This document shows, piece by piece, positions 48,319-57,880 of a DNA stretch of 64,000 nt (position 1 is the first letter of the stretch; every line of letters starts with the position of its first letter). The notes under the pieces are model-generated. The model saw nothing but the letters and a program-made list of their open reading frames with translations. It did not search any database and was not told where the DNA came from. Both the position numbers and the translations under genes were made by a program. Source of the DNA: Odiellus spinosus (taxonomy: Eukaryota; Arthropoda; Arachnida; Opiliones; Phalangiidae); the NCBI GenBank assembly GCA_963920705.1, contig OY987227.1:2551526-2615525 (forward strand), written 5' to 3'.

Positions 48319-49513
48319 CTTGAGCGTGAATCCAACAGGACATTGATTCGGGGTAACCTAGCCACTTTACGAACAACTCTTTCTGTCCTTTGTTGTTACG
48401 CTTACGTAAAACTTTCTCTATCTTGTAAGTCGCGGGTCTGTCGACTGACTGAAGCTCTTGAGTATAGAACACTCCTTTAAGAGGCTCTCCCGCTAAATCT
48501 TCCAGCCTGTATGCGGGTGAATATCTTTCTACTAACCCGGTAATTTTAAAAATCTCCAAGGTCCAATTTTCGTCATACCCTTTTTCAAAAATCATCTTGT
48601 TTCGGCTAACACGAACGTAATCCCCCACTCTCAGCCCCTTTGGTTTATCTTTCTGACCTTCTTTCCAAAGTTTTTTCTCGTTGAAGTATTTCCCATAGAT
48701 ATTATTTAGAACTTTAAGGACGTTCTTTTCCGAAACCTCATCGGGGGCCATTTTTATGGTCGAATGTCTCGAACTATTGTAAGCCTTAACCAGATCATCT
48801 AAAACCTCAATGTATCTCTTGGTGTTGTTTTTAGTAAAATATCTGTACATCCGGGCCTTCAGGGTTTGGTTTAATCGTTCGACCATACACGCTTTAATAT
48901 CATCGTTTTCGCTAGTGAAAAATTTTACACCCTTTTCTTTTAAATAGGCTTGAAAATGTTTGTTCTTAAATTCAGTCCCCTTGTCAGTTTGTAACTTCAA
49001 TGGAACTTTGTCGCTAAATACCTTCTTAAACGCCTCGACTATCGACGTACCGGATTTAGTTTTCAGGGGTACACCCCAGGCTTTACAACTAAAACAATCG
49101 ATTACTGTCAAAATGTAGTTGTAACCGTCATTAAGTTTGGACAATGACCGCATATCATTAAGGTCGGCTTGGTATTGGTCAGCTATATTGTCTACCAACA
49201 CCTTGTTTCGCTTAAACTTTTTAAAAACCCTCTTGTGTAGGGTGTACGCCTCTTCTCCCTTAAGCCAATCTCTAACTTCTTGTCTCGTAACTCCATGCGA
49301 TTTTGAGGCTGAATACAGTTTTTCCACACCTCCGAAACTACCTTCATGGTCTGGCCTAAAGTAAATATCTTTTAGTATCTCGGAGTTGTCCTGTACGGCT
49401 TCGATTTGGGGGTTGGTGTTAGCTTTTTCACGCCGGATGTGGGGGACGGAGTTCTCTTTTTCACGCTTGATAGGGGGGATGATGTAAATTTTTTCACGCT
49501 GGATAAGGGGGTT
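48287..49513 (-). CDS. Retroviral-type integrase with C-terminal chromodomain; start codon not found
   Basis: This is the Polinton integrase that joins the element to target DNA. Counting from the GTG at 49327, the DDE residues are D55 (QYQADLNDM), D115 (LQTDKGTEF) and E150 (CMVERLNQTLK), a D-D-35-E layout. A chromodomain closes the protein (about 301-340: YKIEKVLRKR, then LFVKWLGYP and SCWIHAQDA). The conserved family N-terminus (ILKDIYFRPDHEGSFGGVEK) lies upstream in the same frame, so the GTG is not the true start. The open frame reaches back to a TAA at 49514-49516 without any ATG. Its first part is an 11-residue repeat (IQREKIYIIPP / IKREKENSVPH / IRREKANTNPQ). The start was lost, or lies in an upstream exon. 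It overlaps the penton-like gene by 32 bp. Confidence 0.93.
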   Translation of the reverse strand, partial: NPLIQREKIYIIPPIKREKENSVPHIRREKANTNPQIEAVQDNSEILKDIYFRPDHEGSFGGVEKLYSASKSHGVTRQEVRDWLKGEEAYTLHKRVFKKFKRNKVLVDNIADQYQADLNDMRSLSKLNDGYNYILTVIDCFSCKAWGVPLKTKSGTSIVEAFKKVFSDKVPLKLQTDKGTEFKNKHFQAYLKEKGVKFFTSENDDIKACMVERLNQTLKARMYRYFTKNNTKRYIEVLDDLVKAYNSSRHSTIKMAPDEVSEKNVLKVLNNIYGKYFNEKKLWKEGQKDKPKGLRVGDYVRVSRNKMIFEKGYDENWTLEIFKITGLVERYSPAYRLEDLAGEPLKGVFYTQELQSVDRPATYKIEKVLRKRNNKGQKELFVKWLGYPESMSCWIHAQDAVSLLPNAS

Positions 49514-49516
49514 TTA
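49420..49516. repeat. 33-bp in-frame tandem repeat at the integrase 5' end
   Basis: Three imperfect units, each containing TTTTTCACGC on the plus strand, with CACG at 49429, 49462 and 49495 (spacing 33 and 33). They encode an 11-residue Arg-Glu-Lys repeat in the integrase frame and lie between the stop of the 164-aa gene and the conserved integrase N-terminus. Confidence 0.8.
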
Positions 49517-49533
49517 GGGAGCGGTGACGCTGT

Positions 49534-50028
49534 TTAAGGCATGAACTTACCTAGCAAGTTGGTGAAAGCGTAATAACCCCGCGGTTTCGTACCATACGTC
49601 GGTCTGACAAATTCCAGGGCAATGTCCCTAATGTTAGAATCCGGTATTACAGAGTTATTCACAATTACTTCATCCGTCTCTGACCACCTAATCTTGTGGG
49701 GAATATCGTCGATCTGATCAACGAGCTTCTGAACACTGGATATATATCTAAGAGGAATGTCGTCCAGCCACGCTAAATTCAAACCCTTACTGGGGACGTC
49801 CTCTATCAATATTTGTTTCGGTTGTTTAGCGATATTATGCAAGTTAGTATGCCTTTGTAGCACCTGTTCGTACAAACGCCATTTCGAACTATCGTCCAAA
49901 TCCTTTCTATCCAAAATAGAGTGCATTTCACCGTCTAACGCCGTTACGACTTGTTTTTGTTGGTGCGGAAAGGGGTCGTCTTTGAGAGCCGAGTTAGGGA
50001 CGAGTAACATTTTCTGAGCGTACTGCAT
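49534..50028 (-). CDS. Conserved Polinton-cluster protein of unknown role (164 aa)
   Basis: Starts MQYAQKMLLVPNSAL. It has a conserved pattern seen in Polinton/adintovirus clusters: an LDGEMHSIL block, then a charged helix (SSKWRLYEQVLQRHTNL), and a C-terminal domain with KIRWSETDEVIVNN followed by SVIPDSNIRDIALEF. No catalytic motif, membrane segment or signal peptide was found. It is likely a structural or assembly protein, judging only from its neighbours. It begins 2 bp after the GGG-motif gene ends and stops 20 bp before the open integrase frame. The family link is from memory of similar proteins; the function is unknown. Confidence 0.62.
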   Translation of the reverse strand: MQYAQKMLLVPNSALKDDPFPHQQKQVVTALDGEMHSILDRKDLDDSSKWRLYEQVLQRHTNLHNIAKQPKQILIEDVPSKGLNLAWLDDIPLRYISSVQKLVDQIDDIPHKIRWSETDEVIVNNSVIPDSNIRDIALEFVRPTYGTKPRGYYAFTNLLGKFMP

Positions 50029-50030
50029 GA

Positions 50031-50366
50031 TTAAGACTGGTTTCCGGCTATGGCGCCAATCAGAGATGAAACGATGGGAAAGAGCAGTGAGAAAAAACCT
50101 CCTCCTTCTTGGACTAAGATGTCGCGTTTAACTTTCCAAGCTATTTTCTTGTTGGCAATCTTTCTTAATTTTGTAGAATGTCTAGCCAATTTCTTTACTT
50201 GGGCCTTATTTAATGTCACGTTGCCGTACAAGGTGTTATGAACACACTCGGCTATAGCGTCGATTAACGATTTCTTGGCGTTTTTCAATAAAACCCTACG
50301 TTGCGTGCGTCTCGAATTGGCCAGAACAGAGAGCAAATCTCTTTGCGACTTTACCGCGTAAGACAT
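50031..50366 (-). CDS. Small basic protein with GGG motif and hydrophobic tail (111 aa)
   Basis: A basic helical protein: RRVLLKNAKKSLIDAIAECV, then NTLYGNVTLNKAQVKKLARH and KVKRDILVQEGGGFF. It ends in a hydrophobic segment (FSLLFPIVSSLIGAIAG). Proteins with this layout (KR..L.Q.GGGF followed by a hydrophobic stretch) are common in Polinton clusters. The GGG site may be a maturation-protease cleavage point and the tail could act on membranes, as adenovirus protein VI does. Both ideas are inference. It lies 38 bp downstream of the ATPase reading frame and 2 bp before the 164-aa gene. Confidence 0.62.
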   Translation of the reverse strand: MSYAVKSQRDLLSVLANSRRTQRRVLLKNAKKSLIDAIAECVHNTLYGNVTLNKAQVKKLARHSTKLRKIANKKIAWKVKRDILVQEGGGFFSLLFPIVSSLIGAIAGNQS

Positions 50367-50404
50367 TCTTCACCTTTGACGGTATTCACCACCCTATCAC
50401 CGTT

Positions 50405-51021
50405 TTATACCTTCGGGACGTACACGACGCACGAGTCCCCCGGAAAAATCAATGTTCTAACCCGTTGGTTTTCAGGACACTGTTGTTTCATGTCCAGTAA
50501 AAGGTATCCGAAGGCCGGACCCGTAGCGTCCCGATACGCGTCGACTACAAAACGCCATTTATCCGGGAACATCTGACGAGCTATATTTGCGAGTTGTTGT
50601 TTGTCACGGGGCGATTTCATTAAGATGAGATAGTGAGCATTCAGAGATATATCGCGTGAGTCCTTTGATTGGTGAATAAGTTTTGACTAATGAAAATCAC
50701 GCTTAGGTTCCTGTGATGGGTTCCTTTCGTAAATAGCGCTCCGATTTGTCCCTAATTCTCGGACATTAGGTCATCGATGATTAAAAGACACGGCTTGCTA
50801 CCGTTGTATTCGGTCAGGTCGGGTAAGCCTGGCTTGAAAGTCACTGTTTCTTTCAAAGTGTTGAAAAAAGGTTGCCACTCACCGTAATACCAGTGAATCT
50901 CGTTAAATGATGGCGAGAACATTACGGACTTGTGGTCGAGTAATTTTAAAACTAGCTGAGTCTTCCCTGATTGGGAGGGTCCCACCATGATGGCGTTGAA
51001 CGGGTGATAAAATGGGATCAT
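50405..51021 (-). pseudogene. FtsK/HerA-type genome-packaging ATPase, broken by a stop and a frameshift
   Basis: This enzyme would pump element DNA into capsids. It starts at ATG 51021 with MIPFYHPFNAIMVGPSQSGK. The Walker A motif is GPSQSGKT and the Walker B motif is CLLIIDDLM. A TAG stop interrupts the frame at 50749-50751, right after Walker B. The same frame then continues with recognisable family sequence (LFTKGTHHRNLSVIFISQN). A frameshift near 50660 moves the rest to another frame, which carries MKSPRDKQQLANIARQMF, then GYLLLDM and a C-terminal YVPKV. All parts together are about 205 codons, near the family's usual length, so nothing large is missing. It is the first gene of the cluster, behind a TATA box. 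It should be read as one decayed gene, not two small genes. Confidence 0.9.
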
Positions 51022-51076
51022 GACGATCTTGGTTGAATGCTCGTCCTAAAATGGATCCGACGCTAAAAGTGTGGCG

Positions 51077-51084
51077 TATTTATA
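51077..51084 (-). promoter_or_regulatory. TATA box of the minus-strand gene cluster
   Basis: TATAAATA on the minus strand, about 56 bp before the ATPase ATG. A start site about 30 bp downstream would leave a short leader of about 30 nt. Confidence 0.6.
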
Positions 51085-51508
51085 CACTCGCTCACCCATC
51101 ACCATGCTCTCACTAATATATTATTGAACACGAAATAGCGTTTATTGTTTTTAAACTTTCATGTCAGCGAAATTATTTCAAAACTGCATTTTTTTGGGGA
51201 AATATTACCCGCATAAACGTAAAACCCACGTTTCACAAATACAAACACCGACCAAATATAGTACAATGGGGTTTTCAGTGATACATTGAAATAACCTTGA
51301 TCTTATCTGAAACATTGAACTGGAACTAGTCGTTCAGATTACGCAAATTTAACACGAAAGAGCCATTTTGTATTCGATTATAGATGACGGTAGACGTTAC
51401 GGTTAAAAACATGTCTCATTTAACAAAAAATGTTGATGTAAGTTTTTATGTGATTTTGGATCTTGTGATTATTTCTAAATACGGGGTTTTCTAATATTTC
51501 GCGCCACG

Positions 51509-51516
51509 TATAAATA
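51509..51516 (+). promoter_or_regulatory. TATA box facing outward into the right terminal repeat
   Basis: TATAAATA on +, about 50 bp before the repeat begins and about 170 bp before the ATG at 51688. An AATAAA follows at 52801, so a transcription unit of about 1.3 kb is possible. Confidence 0.4.
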
Positions 51517-51687
51517 TCTCAGGCAGACCTGAAGGTGTTTTACGTGTATGAACGTCTCGCGATTATAATTGACGCGCCGCGGTTCGCGATTCGCGGTGAC
51601 AGTCCACCCCCCTTCGCGCGCGCGGTTCGCGTAGTGACCTCGCGATTGACTTGCAAAAGAAGCGACACTTGACTCTAAACCACCAAG

Positions 51688-51795
51688 ATGGACATACCGT
51701 CCGAATCTACAGCTCTCTCGAGAATTTTGGATAAAAAAACCACAAAATCTTATCCTCCTATTAACCCTTTTGATAGTTATCGGTGTTCTTGAATT
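51688..51795 (+). pseudogene. Frameshifted right-repeat copy of the small membrane protein frame
   Basis: Starts with the same MDIPSESTALSRILDKK as the left copy. One extra A in the A-run at 51733-51739 then changes the frame and stops it after about 35 codons, before the hydrophobic segment. This shows the terminal repeats are no longer kept identical. Confidence 0.4.
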
Positions 51796-52800
51796 TATGA
51801 ATTTTTGGGTTCAGCACTATGACATAAAGATCGACTTGAAACCAAACACCGTTCAATCGTCAAACCATAGCCGCGTATAATCGCCTTTCACGTATAATTG
51901 AACTTTTTTAGCAGAAGGAAGCGTACTAGTTTTTGTACAAGTGCAGTGTATTTTAAGGTTAAACTCCGAATGTGTAGCTATTTCTATACGCTTACCCAAC
52001 CTGTTTACAGACGACATTTTAGACCACCTGCGAGGGGAAAAAGGTAGAGAGGACATAGAAAACGGTGTTGAGGAACAGTACTGTCGGTCTGCTATACGGA
52101 AAAGGTGAAATAACATTGAAAAGTTCCAAGCCATAAAGAAAAAGGATTTAAGAAAAGGACGGGACCCTGGACGGAGAAGCCTACGAGTAACCGCTATTTC
52201 GTTAAAACGTAGCTGGACCCCATGCCGAAAAAGAAGGGGAGATTACAAAAGATTCGAGGTGCGGCTGATGCCGTGGCTATCTGACAAAGGATGGAAATTT
52301 TTTTCGAATTCGCGGTAAACAAATCAATCACTGCAGAATAAAACTCGGAACTCCCTCATTCCATTGTAAATCGTTGGAATGTAGCGCCAGGATTTTCGGT
52401 ACGGGCCATACACTCGACCGTACCCCAACTGAACGAGTCGTATCGATGTTATACTTGGAAAAAACGTGAGCTAATATTTTAAGTTAACGGTATTTTTTTT
52501 TTTAAGATTTTGAGCTAATGGGGCTGTGTAATTGTAGTCGGCATGGGTAGATGTTTTTTCTATTAACTTTGTATTTGTTTTGTGTATGTTAGTTGCTATT
52601 TGATATTTAATTTGGTTAAGAAACTTGCGATTTCAAATACGTGTTGATCATTTCTCGTTTAGATGAAGACAAGATTTCAGATATCGGCTACGGTCGGGAA
52701 AAGTTGGATTGTGTAAAAAATAATGCGTATAAATTGCGAACTAAAATGAATATAAATTGTTATAATGGAACTAAAATGAATAGCGTGTAAGATATTTGTC

Positions 52801-52806
52801 AATAAA
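52801..52806 (+). terminator. Candidate poly(A) signal, outward unit, right repeat
   Basis: AATAAA on +, the mirror of 43547-43552, lying before the minisatellite. Confidence 0.35.
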
Positions 52807-52969
52807 AATGTTTTTGTGAGACGTAGGTGCTCTTTCTCTTTACGTTGTGTTTTTATTAGTTTAAGCCTATTTCTAAACCTATCTTTTCGAGATGCGTTTC
52901 ACGCTAGAAATCCGCCCTAAAAGACCTTCTCAGTTGTGTAGGTACAAGAGATTCAGTGAGGTACAGAAG

Positions 52970-53215
52970 GGAAGGAGAGATACGAGGGTCAGGAGGGGAA
53001 AGCACACTGCGTCCCCCCTTAGGACGCTGCAAGGGATTCACCGATAAACAGAAATATTAGGGGAAGGAGAGATACGAGGGTCAGGAGGGGAAAGCACACT
53101 GCGTCCCCCTCTGCAAGCGATTCACCGATGAACAGAAATATTAGTGGAAGGAGAGATACGAGGGTCAGGAGGGGAAAGCACACTGCGTCCCCCCTTCGGA
53201 CCCCTTATCGGTGAA
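52970..53215 (-). repeat. 84-bp minisatellite at the outer end of the right terminal repeat
   Basis: The inverted counterpart of 43080-43400 with three modules instead of four. CACTG ends at 53009, 53101 and 53185 (spacing 92 and 84 bp). The copy-number difference explains most of the length difference between the repeats. Confidence 0.9.
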
Positions 53216-53232
53216 TCGCTTGCCTTATCTCT

Positions 53233-53238
53233 TGCGCG
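53233..53238 (+). repeat. 6-bp target-site duplication, right copy
   Basis: TGCGCG, identical to 43035-43040. Confidence 0.9.
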
Positions 53239-56200
53239 CCAGGAACGGACGAACTCGACCCAACAGGATACAAACGTTGGGAGACAAATGTCTCGTTTTC
53301 ATTAAATTATTTGCAATAGTTTCTATTCAATTGTGGAATCTCGTAGCTTGCGAGTGTAATAGCGTGGTTTAGTTGGATAATTCGAGGTCATTCTCAAACT
53401 GGTCAATGTAAATATCGACCCACCCTCCCTCTTTTTTTAGACGGACCAAGGGTAAACTTCTTGTTTTGTCTTGAGATAAAATTATAAGTCTATCATAATA
53501 CTAATTAGTTTTGAACACTTTCTTTGTCTGTCCTTCCCTTTCTCCCAGTAAGGCTCAAAAAACCAGTTTCGGTGATTTCCCTATCCAGGTATATCACGCC
53601 AATTTTTGATAAAGGCTCCGTTTATTTATAAGTTGGCAGCGAACGTTTTTATTTTTATGTATGAAGAATAACAACACATGTAAGAATATAATTAAATTAC
53701 TTTAAGACACTGTTACGGATTAATAAATTTTGTCTAAAGGAACAGTCTTAGTTTCATCAAAATGTTGTTTCTTTGTACTTAAACCTATGAAACAATACTT
53801 TTGCCGTTGAAGTTCTGGTCGAAAGCCATCTTACTTTTTAGACAAGTTTGTCTTGAAACACGGACATACAGAAACTATCGAAATAATTCCTTCTCTATTA
53901 TAGTTTAAAGACTTCAAAGCGATAGTTAATATTAAATCAACATTTTAAGAACGTGTGCCTCGCTTTTCAAATAAAAAATTTCGTTTTGAAAGTGTTTTGA
54001 CGGGGTAAAGTTTGCACCAAGTTTCCCAACCAAGCCACCTCATCTTTTTTAGGGCTTTTATTTTCTATACACACTATATAGTGAACGTTTGCCTTTTAGT
54101 GTAAAGTGGAAGGTATTATGAAATCTTTGGTAAATTTCTCGATGTCTTTTCTGTAATTCCTAGATTGCGTGCGTTTGAAATCGTGTCAGGCGTTCTTAAA
54201 AAACAAAATCTAGAATCAACGCGCTCTTTGATCTCTAAATTCTATCGTACACATCGGAACTTCTCTGTCATCAACAATTAATTAATGTAGCTTTTTATGA
54301 ATTTTTATTGAATAAACTGAATTTTTTCTTAAAGAATGCGCAAATTGTCTTGTTTCAGAAAACACTCACTCACCAGCTCTATTAATTACGTAGTTATTTC
54401 ATGGCCGTGGTTGCAGCCAACACAGAGATATATATTTCTCACACATATTTATTATTCATACATTCATTTTAATTTGAAACATTTCAAAAGAGAATGCAAC
54501 TCTTTTTGAATTTTATATCTTAATTTTGTATCTTAGGGTTACAACCATTTTTTAAAATGGGAGTTTTACGTTAGTTACTTGTTTTGCGATGTGACAGTCT
54601 TGATCTCCGAGTTGGAAAGTAGAAACCTTTAAGGATAGTTTTGTAAATTAAACACTTTTAACTGGCCATTCTTTTCTTATGACCTTTTTCTCTAACCTTA
54701 GCCAATCACTGAGAATTGGTCTTTAATTCTAGGCAGTGCTCAAGCCGATATGAAATATTTCACAGTATAAGACGGTTAATTTCATAAGACAGCTTTATTT
54801 TAGCTTCTTTTATTTTCACGGGTAAATTCTTTGAACTTTTGTTTTACATTATGAATTGTAAAATCCTACTCAACGCGTTCCTTGAGCTCTATATAAAACG
54901 TTCACCTCAGAAATTATTCTCTCTGCGGTATCAAATAATAAAGTTGGAATAATAATAATAATAATAATAAATTTTTATGTTTAACTGAAGATTTTGTTTA
55001 AAGGCTGTTTTGAATTAGCTTGTTTTAAAAATTAAGTCACTAACACTTTTAAACAGATTGCTATTTTCATGGCCAAGTTTCCAGCCAACGCCTAGAGCTT
55101 TAAATTTCCCTTTCTTCGGTATCTCGCTTACATATTTGATCCATGCATCCATTCGCTATTATTAAAATATACGTGTATTTTAAACACATACCATAAATTA
55201 TTTCGATATATTGTGCAACAGTACTGTTTCAACGCGTTTTTTATTTAAAATTGATCAAATACCAGATTGAAACTGTTCTCTTGGAATGCGATTATTAAGA
55301 ACCAGTTTTAAAATCAAGAAAAAAAATATTTCGGAACGAGACGCCATATATAGCTTCAAATCAGTTTTAGCTTGATCTCTTTTTCGGGAATTAGTAGCAT
55401 TTAGCAGGTTCAGATTTTACTTGAACCGATATTTGTTAATTATGATTATGATGATATTTATTTCACAAAGTAATGCTAGAAAACTGTAGAAGCATAGCCT
55501 GGTAGTGTGAGAAAGTGTTTCAAATTGCACGGTTAACATGTTAACAAGTTGTTTTTATAGTATAGCCTAATTATATTTCCAGACACCGCGAGATTTTAAT
55601 CATCTCTTGTAAGTCTGAAAGTGTAGTTACTCGTAAATCAGAGCTGACTGGTCAAGTGGTTAGGTGTATTAAGTTCCGCGTGAATACAATTATATTTAAC
55701 AAAAGCTCTCAAACATCTTCACCTACAAACGGTGTTTCTTGCTTGTAAATGAATGATAACTACTAACAAATAATTTTAATTTTGAGAAGTATGAGATATT
55801 TCTTTATATACCTCAGGGGGATAATTGACACGCTCTGGAAAGGAAGCCTTAACTTTGTACAATCAAAAATATTGTTGCGTGTAATACACCATAGTTTAAT
55901 TTTACAATGTATAGCCTGTGTGGATCTTTAAAGTAAGTTACAATATTCTAGCTTTTTTTATTTACTTTATAATTTTATAAAATACATTCCCCTAATAATT
56001 TTCGTTCTATTATGAAAAAGCTACAGTGACCAATTAAATATTTAAAATAAAAGTGTTTCTATACTCGCTCGATTACCTAAGATTTAGAAAATTAAGAGAT
56101 TAAACACGTAGAAAGACCTTGAAAGCGCCGCGAGGTTTCTATATACTTCGTTATGGTATTTAGATTGAAGAGGTAGTTTCCATTCGAAAACCATATTTTT

Positions 56201-57880
56201 TTATACTTTATTGTCCCGTCCAAATTAAACAAATATCAGTAATATGTTAAATTGGATTGCCGGTTTACATAATTATAGTAAGTAATCAGTTTCAGTAATT
56301 TCCTTGAGTACGGGTCATGTAGTTTTGATTATCTAAAGTAACTGTTTCACGTGAAAATCGTGAGTGGTTTAAGCTAGACAAAAATGTTTTTACTTTAGTG
56401 TTATATCTCTTTTCTTTTAGCGGGTGTTTTGATTTTCTATTATTTTAGTACAAAGTTTACTAATTCTATTCAGCCTAAATCATTAAAACTTATATTAAAA
56501 TTGTATGAAAAATACATATGTAATTTAAGGGAAATAGAAGGAAACCATTTAACTTTAAAAGAAGACGTAACGAGATATTATTGCACCTTATCCCTTTTCC
56601 ATAAATATACTATGCCATTTTCCCAATCAATTTTATACAACCGAATCATTTAATTAAATTGTGATGCTTTTTCACACCCTACCCAAAATATAGTTTTATT
56701 TTTTCTACAAGGCTTTGGGAAAATTAAACTGTTGTTAAAACTGTACTGGATAAAATCACTTAGTTTTGAAAAACGGGAGTTGAATTTGGATAAAATGTAT
56801 GCCAATCAAATATAATAATTAAAAAAAATCGATACTAGTAAGACCATTCATTATTAAGGACTGAAATTGTTTTAAATGACATTTATAACGAAACCTTGTA
56901 TTTTTTCAGACAATGTATAATCCCGGTCGAAGAATATAAGTTCATTATAATATGATACCTTTCCAAGATCAAGAATTCAAACCTCTTACCATAATAATTA
57001 ACTGCATCATCAAGAGAGTTTAACAAGATGGTCAAGTCCATATGACAAAACAACAACTTGATGGGACTTTACCAATCCCGTTTAAAGTTCATTACAAAGG
57101 TAAGGTATAGCAATTTAACTCTAATTAACTTGCCTGATTCTCCCTTTTAATATTTTTTTTACTTTTGTTTCCAATAATATAATCAGACCCCGAACCCTTT
57201 AAATATAGTTTCAAATATTGGGATACCTTTCGGTGCTGCATTCTCTCTTTAAATACATCCCAAAGTTCAAAACGTCTCAATTGGAAGGTTCTGTATGAGG
57301 AGAATGTTTCTAACACCTTTGCAACGTTGGATTGCAGCCTAGGATAATCTCAGAGATACATCCTCACAAATGGAAGCTTCTGTACAAACCGAAGATCTCT
57401 AGCTTCCTTCCCACGTTGGACTTACAACCTTGGATAATAGAGGAAATATAACAAGACCGATACGACATGGAGTGACATTACTTCAGACATATCATCATTG
57501 TATTATAGAGTTAACAATTAAAAATAATCGTCTCCCGTCTTAAGGTTGAATAACATTGCTTTTTCAACAGGTCACAAAACACACCAATTGATCTTATGAC
57601 GTCACAAGTTGTATACACCAATGAAAAACCTTGAAAAATCAGTCAAAATTGGGTAAAACAGGTTTAAAATAGGTCTTTAGCCACGGAGGTCACGTGTACA
57701 GAAGACCCCTACCAGAGGGCGATTCAGTGGTCATTTGTACGTGGGGATGAAAAGAACGAGATTCGTATCATTTGATCTTTGCTGACTCGCCTGATAGCCA
57801 TTCGAAACCCTTTATTTCTACCAATGAAGACGAACGAAAAAAACGTTTTTGGTGTCACTGTCCCTTTAATGTTGATTATG
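53239..57880. other. Unrecognised AT-rich DNA right of the Polinton-like element
   Basis: No gene could be supported. The longest frames (about 56429-56653 on +, 57125-57316 on -) are short, low-complexity and unrecognised. A diverged direct duplication may exist between about 54200-54430 and about 54860-55100. Both contain TCAACGCG followed by a TTTGA/TTGAGCTCTA-like stretch, then TTTCATGGCC and CAGCCAAC at offsets of about 654-668 bp. An AATAAT microsatellite lies at about 54948-54970. A perfect TGACGTCA lies at 57597-57604. Confidence 0.5.

Larger units (their letters stand above)
51022..51560. promoter_or_regulatory. Divergent promoter region between gene cluster and right terminal repeat
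   Basis: Non-coding, AT-rich. It contains one TATA box for each direction, about 430 bp apart. The minus-strand box points at the ATPase and gene cluster; the plus-strand box points into the terminal repeat. No further gene was found. Confidence 0.45.
43041..53232. mobile_element. Polinton/Maverick-like virus-like transposon lacking DNA polymerase B
   Basis: The 10,192-bp element starts AGAGATAAGG and ends with its reverse complement CCTTATCTCT. It is flanked by TGCGCG on both sides and has inverted terminal repeats of about 1.7 kb. AG..CT ends and a 6-bp duplication are typical of Polintons. The interior (44790-51560) holds eight minus-strand genes for packaging, integration, capsid and maturation. 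Polintons are normally 15-25 kb and encode a protein-primed DNA polymerase B. None is present, and the only non-coding interior stretches are about 475-540 bp. Broken genes (the ATPase, and an integrase without AUG) suggest this copy is no longer functional. Confidence 0.95.
51561..53232 (-). repeat. Right inverted terminal repeat of the Polinton-like element
   Basis: The inverted match of 43041-44789. It begins at TATAATTGACGCGCCGCGG and ends at CCTTATCTCT. Small indels separate the copies: an extra A at about 51733 breaks the 63-aa frame seen in the left copy, and AT for G near 51970 shifts another frame. Confidence 0.93.

Noticed and set aside
50405..50620. Separate 71-aa gene next to the ATPase
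   Set aside because: Its sequence is the C-terminal part of the packaging ATPase after a frameshift, so it was merged into the pseudogene.
55635..55710. tRNA-like stretch (TGGTCAAGTGGTTAGGTG)
   Set aside because: It resembles an A box, but no B box or cloverleaf could be found.
56429..56653. 74-codon frame on + in the right flank
   Set aside because: AT-rich, unrecognised, no splice or promoter context; likely chance.
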